From Phaeoceros laevis (Eukaryota > Anthocerotophyta > Anthocerotopsida > Notothyladales), in assembly GCA_049999765.1 (NCBI GenBank), contig JBNGIQ010009421.1, positions 357,943 to 412,644 of the forward strand: a DNA stretch of 54,702 nt. The letters are read 5' to 3'. The notes beneath the pieces are model-generated. The model had not been told where the DNA came from, did not search any database, and was given only the letters and a program-made list of their open reading frames with translations. The position numbers and the translations under genes are program-made. Positions 30,841 through 40,381 of the stretch are shown one piece after another. How positions within the stretch are numbered: position 1 is the first letter of the stretch; the number at the start of each line of letters is the position of its first letter.

Positions 30841-30990
30841 ACTAGGTGGATTGGCAATCTATGCATTGTCGTAAGGCGGTGTATAAAATGCTAGGAACGG
30901 GAAGCGTACCTCCTCCGATGTAAAAGCGCATCAAATGCTAGGAACGGGAGGCGTACCTCCTTCAATATAAACACTACCAATCCACCTAGT
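30841..30990. repeat. 150-bp fold-back (MITE-like) element with 14-bp perfect inverted ends
   Basis: Ends actaggtggattgg (30841-30854) and ccaatccacctagt (30977-30990) are exact reverse complements. Inside, a 30-bp unit (aaatgctaggaacggga then gcgtacctcct) occurs twice at about 30885 and 30932. No clear target-site duplication flanks it. Confidence 0.5.
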
Positions 30991-31147
30991 GCGCCACCGA
31001 GGTGTCGGCAAGCTCGAGGTTATAGAACTTTGCTCTAAAGCAGCCAACAATCTCTTCGGCACAATCGGAACTCTTCCATCCATTTTTTTCTTGAGACCAT
31101 GGATGTCTCATACCCGTGTGCCATCAAAATAGTGGGCATGTGGAATT

Positions 31148-31495
31148 TCAGTCTAGGAACACTTCCAGACGCTGCCCCCACTGGGAGCTTTTAGTATCTG
31201 GAAGTTCAACCAGCATGCTATCAAAGTAGAGCAATCCCATGGACGAATTCTCCGTGCTAGTACAGACGTTGTGTGTCAGCGACAAAAATTTCTTGTTACT
31301 GTTCGCTAGCTTTGCTCCGGGGACATTATGCATCCCAATGTAGCATCCGACAGGGCCTTCCACCAGCACAACTAGCGCTCCGGATGAACTTGTGTAGGTA
31401 CTCACCGAATGAGCTACCATATTGGTATTAAATTTTATCACTCTCCCCACACCGACATAGACGTTTTCTTCTTTGATATTCCGAAGATCGGGCAA
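31148..31495 (-). pseudogene. Trypsin-like peptidase fragment, second copy
   Basis: The minus strand codes for about 115 residues that align with the C-terminal half of the gene at 17190-18894: VGVGRVIKFNTNMVAHSVST against VPGVGRLLAANSSTIAHSAST, then GCYIGMHN and SMGLLYFD, ending at SQWGQRLEVFLD. The Ser motif GDSGG is changed to SSSGA, which would destroy catalysis by this family's mechanism. The His half is missing. A short upstream frame (31517-31702) contains GPPLPIFGKERYKNM, which may be the decayed preceding part. I call it a relic. Confidence 0.65.
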
Positions 31496-31812
31496 TAGGC
31501 AAGGAGGTACTAAGCTTTAGAAATTGAAGAAGTGCACAGTTCTAAGGACCATGTTTTTATACCTCTCTTTCCCGAATATAGGCAAGGGGGGACCCTGATG
31601 GGACTGTGTCAATCTCCTCAAATACCTACACACACACACACATGAAGTGCCCGTCGTTTCCGTAACATGGGGGAGTATTCGTCCAGGTGGTCCATGGAGC
31701 ACGAGGGCGAACGGACACTGTCGGCAGATGGCGTGCCATCGCCATCTAGTACTTACTTTTTGGAAAGTTAGAGGTAGTACTTACCCAACGTGTATTTTCA
31801 GCCCACTGAGAT

Positions 31813-32382
31813 GTGCTGAATGAAGGAGTGTTGGGGTATGCATCTCGGAAGTTGAATGATGCTGAGAGAAACTATAGCGCCACCAAAGGAGAATGCCTAG
31901 CTGTGGTGTTTGGGATCAAGTTTTTTAGACCGTATTTGTATGGGATCTCTTTTACGGTAGAAACTGATCATGTTGCCTTGAAATGGCTCATGAATGACAA
32001 GGAGGTTCAAGGGCGGTTGGCAAGATGGGCCATCAAATTGATGTGTTATCATTTTTGTCATCGTTTAAATATAATCTTGAGGGGGATCCAGCACAAGACT
32101 GCTGATGCCCTCTCCCGTTTGGAGCAGCAAGACGTCAATTATTATGTGACCTTGTCTGCCCCACTTTGGCAAGTCTCGAAGAGGAGCGAATTCCAGAAGT
32201 TGTATTGCAGCTTCTATGCTGCCCACATGGTGACCGGCCTCAACCAGGAAATGCCGACACTGAAGGCTGTTGGGCAATGGAAGCGCACCAAGAGGTGGCT
32301 AGGTGGGAGGCCTATCAACGTAAGGCACAGGGTCGACCCGCTCCTAAGCTGGACCTCCAGTTGGAGTTTATCCGAATCTTGA
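31813..32382 (+). mobile_element. Ty3/gypsy retrotransposon RNase H fragment
   Basis: The frame starts at a methionine but homology begins with YASRKLNDAERNYSATKGEC and continues LAVVFGIKFFRPYLYG, VETDHVALKWLM, RLARWAIKLM and KTADALSRLE. This is the RNase H end of a Ty3/gypsy reverse transcriptase. Reverse transcriptase, integrase and LTRs are not visible nearby, and residues after DALSR lose similarity. It is a broken remnant. Confidence 0.85.
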
Positions 32383-33088
32383 CTAACTCATGTACGCTGG
32401 AGGATATCCCCATTTTGGCTCAACTTCCAAATACGGCAGTTCGCTAGTGATACATAGAGGACCTTGCACATGCTCTGGTGGCAGTCTTATTGGTTGGTTT
32501 GCCAAGAAGAGTTGCCACAGAATAGTTTGGCAAGCTGTGTTGCTTTTGCTTTTGTGGGGCTAGATTCAGAATGTACAGATTTCTGCCAACACGGGTCTTG
32601 ATAACCTCTTGAAAACATACTTAAATACACACAATATGTTTAGTCAAATGAAAAAAATTTATTGGTGTCTTGAATCAGTTATGTAAGGACATGCTTACAT
32701 CTTCTATGAATATTGAGCACAACTAATTAATATGTAATCAAAAGATGCCTATACTTAATGAGTAAGAGTCTTGAAGATGTTTTGTACATGGTTCATTTAT
32801 GGTTCTTTTCATTCAAAGAACCATAAATAAAAAGAAGCATATATCTCATGAATTGCACATGCTATAGGCAAGAAGAACCGGCCACTAGATAGATGCCTTG
32901 AAAGGAAATACACATGAAGATACACTTCCACCAAGGGTCTCTCACTTACCAAATACGGAGGCTATTGCATATACCTACGAGGAAGATATCTTGGTTTACA
33001 TGTGGTGTGGTGTATGTAGTGGAGTATACATCTCTACAAAGAGTCTGGCCCCCCTCATCACTAAGTCTTATTGGACTTGCTAAACTTG

Positions 33089-33230
33089 TATACTAAGTAG
33101 GTAGCCTAGCTAAATCTAGCTATCCTAACTATTCCTACATAAGTTCCCTCTCATCACTTATTGGACTTGCTAAGTATATTAAGTAGGTAGCCGAGCTAAA
33201 TCTAGCTATCCTTACTATTCCTACAGAAGT
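33089..33230. repeat. Direct repeat of ~55 bp
   Basis: Two copies contain ttggacttgctaa, taagtaggtagcc, agctaaatctagctatcc, tactattcctaca and taagttcc or agtccc endings. They are adjacent, so a tandem duplication. Confidence 0.65.
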
Positions 33231-33457
33231 CCCAGAAAATACTACGGGTTGGACATGCTCAACTCCAAGTAAGATACTAACTAGTATATGGCTTACTCTA
33301 GCTTCACTATTCGGCCCCTTGAGCTAGCTCTCATGACATGTATACATCTCCACTAAATAAAAGGATTAACAACTCACCGAAGTCGCCTAAAAAAGTCCAG
33401 CAAAACGAGCCTGGCCCTCTAACCACTAACTAACGTAGCTATTGAATTAATTATTTA

Positions 33458-33467
33458 NNNNNNNNNN
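33458..33467. other. 10-N assembly gap flanked by the same 14 bp
   Basis: The 14 bases before the gap (33444-33457) and after it (33468-33481) are identical (gaattaattattta). Contig ends overlapping here were probably placed side by side with a default gap. Confidence 0.9.
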
Positions 33468-33838
33468 GAATTAATTATTTAAGTATAACTAAGCCCTAGA
33501 TCATAACTAGTCTGCCCCTCTAACCACGTATTTGTTTAACTAAGTTAACTAGAGTTGAGCGGACACGGAACACCATGTAAAATTCGAGTAATTTGATCTA
33601 TAATGAATCCTTTGAGGTATAGAAAAGAAGAAGAAGTTTGGAAGGTCTTTGTCGACATATCCAGAACCAAAAAAGAGTGCTTTAACCAAATTCTGGCTAC
33701 ATGTATACCTGTTTCATACTTACATGGGGCTTCCACATGTGTCACAACTAGGACTAGTGCACTATGATACCAAGAAAAACTTGGAAAAGAGTTGATAGGA
33801 ACTCATGGGCTTGCACTATAGTGCACTACTCTTGTAAA

Positions 33839-33905
33839 CTCGAGCAGTGGCATTCCATGATGCAACATGGAATGCCACTCGAGCAGTGGCATTCCATGAT
33901 GCAAC
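33839..33905. repeat. Hairpin plus direct repeat
   Basis: ctcgag-cag-tggcattccatg (33839-33859) faces catggaatgccactcgag (33866-33883) across a 6-bp loop. The first 28 bases recur directly at 33878-33905. The plus strand can thus fold in two alternative hairpins. Confidence 0.75.
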
Positions 33906-34285
33906 TGAAGAGAGGTACCCACATACCCTCTTGTACCACTATTGCAGACACTAACACATACGTTATGTTGCATTAGTGAAAACTTGAAGTCGAGTACAGC
34001 TTTGAGGCTAGTCTTTCTCCATGCAACAAGCAAGTTGTGGATAGTGGCGGTCGAATGAGTGGAAGTGGAGGTAGCCCCTTTTTCTCCTGCCTGGTCAAGC
34101 AAGGCAAGCAAGCCACAACAAAAGCCCAAAAGTGGAATGAGCAACTCCAGGCAACACAACTGGTCCGTACCATGTGGCACTCATAGCATTCCACTCGTCA
34201 CACAAGAGTACTAGGGCAATGGCCTGCAATTGGTTGTTCGGTGCCCCTCCACACAAGTGTGGGCCAGGCATTCTTCATCAAGATT

Positions 34286-34369
34286 GGTGACAACGAGAGA
34301 GGGCACGCACGCCCACAGTCATGAACACGCCCACAATTGTCGTCGAGCGTGCTCTCTCTCGTTGTCACC
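34286..34369. repeat. 23-bp inverted repeat
   Basis: Arms 34286-34308 (ggtgacaacgagagagggcacgc) and 34347-34369 are reverse complements with one mismatch and a 38-bp spacer. Probably a small fold-back element. Confidence 0.75.
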
Positions 34370-34611
34370 CACGGCAGAATGAAGCGTAGGCCACCTACAG
34401 CTTGCTGGCTAGCTGGCCAGCAACCTCAAGTAGCAGGCACTAGTCCAACCACACGCTTCAGAAGGAATCTCGCTTGCCTGCCTGCCTGCCTCCCCTCAAC
34501 CAAGCGGTCCTCACAGGATTCCGCAACCTGATAAAAAGCAGCAGCAGCGTCCGACTGCCAGAAATTGAAGCGCAACACAGCTTCACGCCAATTCACAATT
34601 CCTGCGAGCTC

Positions 34612-34690
34612 TACAGCACAAGAAGAAGAAGAAGCGGAGGAAGAAGAAGGATTCCCTGAGGAAGAAGAAGGAGAAGGAGAAGGAGACAGT
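34612..34690. repeat. GAA/GGA-rich low-complexity tract
   Basis: Imperfect gaa/gga/agg repeats. They create Ser- and Phe-rich artefact frames on the minus strand. Confidence 0.8.
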
Positions 34691-35260
34691 CTCTTGGAAG
34701 ATGAGCTCTTGAAAGTGCGGTTGCAACCAAGATAGGTGAGGAGAATCGGAAAGCTGAGCAGCAGCAGAGGTGTGCGGTGGTAGCCAGCCAGCCAGTAGAG
34801 CGCCAAACCAATCCAATGCACAGCAGCTCCAAGACAGATCTCGCACACTGCGCATGCCGCAGTGGTGCTGCCCCCTCTGCCGCCTGACCAGTATGCGAAA
34901 GCGCGCCGGCTTAAGAAGGCAGGCAGGCAGGGCGACCGGGCACAAGAAGCAAGACTCTCTTAAGCTAGCTAGCTAGCTCGCACGACATGGCACAAGAGCG
35001 TGTCGTGGGGGGCGCGGCGATTGTGGGACCTCACATGTCACGCTGCCTGCCCTGCCCTGCCCTGCCTCTCAGAACGAACCAGTCCAGGCAGCCACCAATG
35101 CTCTTTCTTCTGCACCCGCCTGCCTCCTTCCAGCATGGGGCCCTCACCCTTTGTGCCCCCCCCCCCATCCCAGCATCGTGATGCGAGCGCAGCCGCACGC
35201 GTCCGCACACTCGACCCGACGCACCACCAACGCAACCGATTCCCCAACCGCCCCGCCTTC

Positions 35261-35660
35261 NNNNNNNNNNNNNNNNNNNNNNNNNNNNNNNNNNNNNNNN
35301 NNNNNNNNNNNNNNNNNNNNNNNNNNNNNNNNNNNNNNNNNNNNNNNNNNNNNNNNNNNNNNNNNNNNNNNNNNNNNNNNNNNNNNNNNNNNNNNNNNNN
35401 NNNNNNNNNNNNNNNNNNNNNNNNNNNNNNNNNNNNNNNNNNNNNNNNNNNNNNNNNNNNNNNNNNNNNNNNNNNNNNNNNNNNNNNNNNNNNNNNNNNN
35501 NNNNNNNNNNNNNNNNNNNNNNNNNNNNNNNNNNNNNNNNNNNNNNNNNNNNNNNNNNNNNNNNNNNNNNNNNNNNNNNNNNNNNNNNNNNNNNNNNNNN
35601 NNNNNNNNNNNNNNNNNNNNNNNNNNNNNNNNNNNNNNNNNNNNNNNNNNNNNNNNNNNN
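35261..35660. other. 400-N assembly gap
   Basis: Unsequenced. Flanks are GC-rich and C/T-rich, so a difficult simple-repeat region is likely. Frames that run through the Ns have no meaning. Confidence 0.98.
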
Positions 35661-38013
35661 TTCTTCTTCCGTCCGTCCGTCTGTTGATTCTGTCGACAGA
35701 CGCGGGCAGCTGCCCGCCCCGCTGGACGCAAACGACGAATAGGTAGTGCTGGACTGGCTGACGTCACCCCACTATCCAAAGTCAACCTCTCCTGCTCCGC
35801 CAACCACGTTACGAATATCGCCGCCCGCGCGGCCGCGCGGTTTCGCCGATACCGAAGGGCAGCGAGCTGGGTTGCCCGTCCACGCGTCCACGTGTCGGCG
35901 CCCCCCTCGGCATCACCGCTAGCCGCCAAACGCCTCATGTGCCCGACCGGAGCTTACGCTTCCGTCTAAATATAATGCTAAGCCGGGGTTATCGTTACGC
36001 ACCCTCCCTACTACAGTAGCACCAGACTTGCGTCACGTTCCGTCAGGAGCGGCCGTCATCGACGTGCTTGCAGAATCCACTGCACTTCCTAGATGTTGTG
36101 TGTTTGTCGCTAAATGACAGCCACCTCCGTCTTTCCGGTCTCGTGTTTCACACTGCACACAACACAGGCATTCTACTACACTATTTCTGTGACTAACTTG
36201 TAAGAGTCATATACAGTCAGTGACCATGTAAGGCTGGCTTGTCCACTTCTTCTTCTTCTCTTTCCATAGAAGACATAAGAAGAGGCAAGACTTAATCCAA
36301 ATTGAAAAGGCAAAGCAACCATGTGCATAAGCCCTAGACCATGTTTCAACTTTGAAGGTTATTTGTACCATGATATTTTAATCTTCTACTCCTCTATACT
36401 TTCATTTATCCATCACCATGAAGGTAATAATACCATGATACAATAATACCATAGATGTATGTATGTATATATAATATGGAGTGGTAGAATCTAACGGATG
36501 AAGGATAATGAATGTAAATAGTACGGGCGGCCACAACCAATTGTACTTTACAGTACAAAAGGCAGGTCAAAGGACTGAATCTGAAATGGTAATACACTTT
36601 TACATATAATGCATAGGTCACATGATGGAATCTTAAATGTCTTAAATGGTAATGTAGTTTTACATATAATGGGCAGGTCAAAGGACCGAATTTTAAATGG
36701 TAATACAGTTTTACATATAATATGATAACCTGCCTACTCAGTGATACATACACTTGCTTGCTTCCTTCTCTTCTTCTTTGGGTAACAACAACCATCTAAT
36801 TAAGTCATTACACCACAGTGGCAAGAATGCCCCACACTTCGAAAGTAGCGAGGGTCGCCTTGGTTTGGGCTGATTCAACCATGACCGGATGGGCGTGGGA
36901 CCGGGCAGTTTCGTGCATGGCCCCTGAATCCCGGCGGACCGGTCTTTGATTTTTCATTTTTTGCAGCTTCAAGGCGTACAAAATCTGGCGTCAGCTCCGA
37001 TGTCCCCGGCATGGTATGGACGATGTACTTGGGGCGACGCCAGCCAGGCCAGGTCCGGTCCGGTCGCGCCTCTGCAAAGTCCCAGTCGTGACTTCGTCAG
37101 AGAATGAACGGATGTATCCCAAATGGCATAAACCGCCAGCCAACAACACTACGCAGAAACCAGGGCTTGCACTGCACTCACTCACCACGGGCCATGCCAG
37201 AGCTGTACGATAGGCAGCACATTGGTTGCTGCCATCACCACACCAGGCACGTTCCAAAGAGCTGGCAGCGCGAACTGTCGATCGAAAGGCTTCCTAATGA
37301 AGCAAAGCAGCCTCGAGCAGATGGAAGTTTGAGAAATTTCCATACAGGTTGTTTAGTTGGTTGATTACACAGCACGTCCACCACGTTTTCATATCTGAGA
37401 GTGTTTGCACTTGCTCTAAAACGGGGCTCTAGCACCTCCACAGCTAATCTCTCAGCACTGTGCTTCACCTCTATGAGCAAGAACTCTTTCGCTGTGAACC
37501 GTGAACTGCATTCTCGTTTGTGGGTACCTGGCCGGCTATCTCCTCGTCAGTCCAGGGTTGCTGCGCACTGTTCTGGACGTCCAGATCAGGACACAAACAT
37601 CTGTGAGAAGATGGTTGTGCAAATCAAGTAGACAAGACAGCACATCACAAGGAATACGTGATCACTGTAAAAAAGGAGTGCTCATCTGACAGTGCAGTTA
37701 AAGGGGAACATACCCACCTTCCAGAATCTCTTCACTTTTCATTCTGATCCACTCCACGGGCTGACACGGTTTGTCTTCGGAACTTGCGTGTCTCCTCATT
37801 TTCATATGCAGAGACCAGTCTAACCACGTTGCACAAGCCCTTCACGGCAGAAAGCAAGAATCAACACCTTTTTCGAATGGGGGGCGCTGTTTGATAAAGA
37901 CCTTGGAGGGTTATCGAGATACCCAACCTCAGTAGTCCTGGGTCTGGCCAGACTGACTCACCCTGTTCTATTGACAAGGTCAGATGACTGACTGCCAACA
38001 GACAGCACAGCCA
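35661..38013. other. Intergenic region with tandem repeats, no supported gene
   Basis: GC-rich with many CpG near 35810-35900, then AT-rich repeats at 36541-36725. Frames near 36991-37631 show no domain. I see no RNA gene. Confidence 0.5.
36541..36725. repeat. Three diverged ~62-bp tandem repeats
   Basis: Units share aaatggtaatNcaNttttacatataatg, then gNaggtcaNaggaNNgaat. Unit borders are clear and copies differ by about one base in ten. Confidence 0.8.
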
Positions 38014-38023
38014 NNNNNNNNNN
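38014..38023. other. 10-N assembly gap
   Basis: Default-size gap just beyond the PPR pseudogene. Flanks are not duplicated. Confidence 0.95.
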
Positions 38024-38133
38024 CACCTCAGTTTCCTTGTCAAAGTCGCCTCGGGTGAACCTGGACCGCTCCTCGTCACACCATCCTGCTGCTGAAGGGC
38101 GTTGTGCAAAGGATCTTCCTAGTCTGGCATTTG

Positions 38134-39118
38134 TCAGTGACGATCCCGGCATGAACACGACCCATCCACGACCCATCCTGGAAGCGGTGCACTCTGTGTG
38201 CATCTCTGACTACAATCTCTCTCTTCTCCAGGCATGACATGATTTTGGTGCAAGCCGTTGCACATTCGCAGATATTTTGACACCAGAAGCGGTGTGCCAT
38301 CTGGAGTGTTGAGGAGACCATAGGCCAAGGCCAGTTTCTCAGCATGTCCGTACAATGCATCTTCCTTTTCGTGATTACACACCGGCTTAAGCACCAGCTC
38401 TGTGTGTGGAACATGACCTCCCGCTTTCAGCTTGGAGTTGACACTCTTCAGTTTTGAAAGAAACGTCAGCCCTCTCTTATCCCACTGTGAACTCCAGCAC
38501 CCTGCTCTTCACTTCAATGCAGGCCTTCCCAGGCTTCTTGGCAGCACCTGCCGACTTTCGCAGGCTTTCTAATTTGTCAACATCACCCCACCTGCCGGCG
38601 TTTGCATACAAGTTGCCCAAGAGCACGTACGCCCGAGCACTTTCTGGTTCCAGCATCACAAGATGGTCGAAGCACCGCCTGCCACGCTCTACATCATGAT
38701 GGTTCTTGCAGGCACTCAGCAGAGATACCCACCCCGCTGCTTGATTGTCAAACGGCGTTGCTTGCAACATGCTCTCTGCCTCATCCAGATGACCTGACCG
38801 CCCAACGAGATCCACCATGAAAGTGTAATGCTTGATACTGGGCGTGATGCCGTTGTCCTGAACCATCATCTTGAATTACTGCTGGCCCTCGGTCACCAGA
38901 CAATCATGACTGCATGCCACGAGAAGAGTAACATAAGTGGCACCGTTTGGCTCGACACCCTGCTGCCGCATCTGTTCAAAGCACTGGCTTCCTCGATGTA
39001 CCAGAAGGTCCAAGGCTTCAACAGCGTCACCCAGCTCTCCCCCATAACAAAGCTGGCTCAAGGTTGTCAGCACCAAGTCAGTTCGGTAATTTGGCAACCT
39101 GCAAGGTTGAAGGAGTAG
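38134..39118 (-). pseudogene. Collapsed PPR gene of the KP-type family
   Basis: On the minus strand, LCYGGELGDAVEALDLLVHR, the linker before the PPR array in the intact paralogues, runs straight into QCFEQMRQQGVEPNGATYVT, part of the last P2 motif. All repeats between them are gone. The frame then meets a TAA near 38878 (Gln-Gln-stop where PPR3 has QQYYEL), continues through the L2, S2 and E motifs to KKPGKACIEV, meets a second TAA in the FTVG segment near 38475, and changes frame before LVLKPVCNHEKEDALYGHAE and again near KIMSCLEKREIVV. The final SCSCRDRH is preceded by a short duplication. The PDF-like motif is absent. It is a decayed relative of PPR2-4. Confidence 0.88.
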
Positions 39119-39119
39119 T

Positions 39120-39960
39120 CAGCAACCAGGAGTTCCTCGTCCTCAACGACATCTATAATATGTTGGAGAAGACTGGACCACAAAACCTTCGAAGAAACCG
39201 CAAGGAAAAACCAAAAACCGGAGACTGGCTAAGAAGAGCTGAGCATCCCACAGATGGCGTGCACCACCTGTTGAAGACAAGCGGGCTACCAAATTGGCAC
39301 CGAATTTCATTGTGCTGTATGGAACAACCTGTATCCCACAACATGAATAGCCCACCACCCTGCAGGTTGTCCCTCCCGCAGGACACTTTCTGAAAAATCA
39401 ATGAATTGACCGACCTGGACCTGGAGAGCTGCCGGAGAGTTCGATTGGAACGCAGCATCGCCGCCATGACCTCCGCATCTGCTGCGAAAACAACGTCTAC
39501 CAGCGCCGCTCCAAGCACTTCTTTGAACCACGGGTTGGATGCTCAGCTTTTCCAGAGTGGTATTGCTGAGCAGGGCCCCGGAGATAGCAACAAGTCCAAC
39601 TTGTGGCAACGACAAGCACAATACAAGCTCTGCGAGGGCGCCATTGTTGTGCTTGCGCAAGTTGCCCCACCCTTCCAATATCTCACAGTGTTGCTAGTGT
39701 CCCGAGACATTTCATAGAAGCTCGATGCAGGTTTTGGAGGTGAGAGCCTCGGACAAGGCACTCAACACCGCCTCTCCCCGGAAGCTGGCCACCCAGATGC
39801 TCAGTTCTCGAAAAGTGGAGTTGAGGTTGAGGGCAGTGGCCGAGATGTACAGCTCCTGTTGCCGTGCCGAATGCAGCTCCTAGTATCGACAGGTGTCCCA
39901 CAACGCAGTTGAGTGGAGGGTTGCGCAGAATGCTGCCACCATCGCCAACCTCCAGGAAAC
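39120..39960 (-). pseudogene. Leucine-rich repeat (RNI-type) gene relic
   Basis: Several minus-strand frames give LRR-like pieces in a consistent order: LNLNSTFRELSIWVASFRGE, LSALSEALTSKTCIELL, VGLVAISGALLSNTTLEKLS, then, shifted by one, VMAAMLRSNRTLRQLS. The rule SNTTLEKL / SNRTLRQL is that of cytosolic ribonuclease-inhibitor-like LRRs, as in NLR immune receptors and related plant proteins. At least two frameshifts and stops break it, and no NB-ARC or other domain is visible. Confidence 0.6.
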
Positions 39961-40381
39961 AACTATCTCTTGTGCGGCATCAGGCGGCCAAGACCCCATG
40001 TCAAGGGAAAAGGGAGCTAAAACTCACTTTCCTCTCAGGAGTCAGGAGCATGCAACTAGACTAGTGTACACGGTTGACCCAGCACATAGGAATACACCGA
40101 TTCTCACTGGCAGTCCATGAGCCTTCGCCGTACGCCCATACTGGCTTGAACTTTGAAGGTGTAATTAAAAAGCTCCTTTGGAAGCCCAAGTCTTCTCGAC
40201 AATTATCTACACGCGACAGCTACTGGAAGTTCGTTTTGTACACAGTGTGTTTGCAGTAGCCTTACTATGAGCTTTTTAATAGCTTTCGCAACACACAACA
40301 GACGACATGCCAACCCTTCAAGTTAGAGTGGTCTTAACAAAACGACCTTTCCTCATCCAGTCGTGCCTAACCTTGTAAGCA
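39961..40381. other. Intergenic region
   Basis: Between the LRR relic and the PPR3 stop. Nothing beyond a presumed PPR3 3' UTR. Confidence 0.5.

Larger units (their letters stand above)
29098..31147. other. Repeat-rich intergenic region
   Basis: About 2 kb of AT-rich sequence with a coding-like decapeptide repeat, a hairpin, tandem repeats and a fold-back element, each listed separately. No intact gene is visible. Confidence 0.6.
32383..35260. other. AT-rich to repeat-rich region without genes
   Basis: About 2.9 kb. It holds repeated blocks near 33080-33230 (two copies of a taagtaggtagccNagctaaatctagctatcc segment), a 10-N gap, two inverted repeats and a low-complexity part. Open frames, including one with hydrophobic residues at 34426-34848 (-), overlap GAA microsatellite and are not convincing. 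Confidence 0.5.

Noticed and set aside
34426-34848. 140-codon minus-strand frame with a hydrophobic part
   Set aside because: It overlaps a GAA microsatellite, has skewed composition and no recognisable family.
35000-35938. Long frames across the 400-N gap
   Set aside because: They exist only because Ns contain no stop codons.
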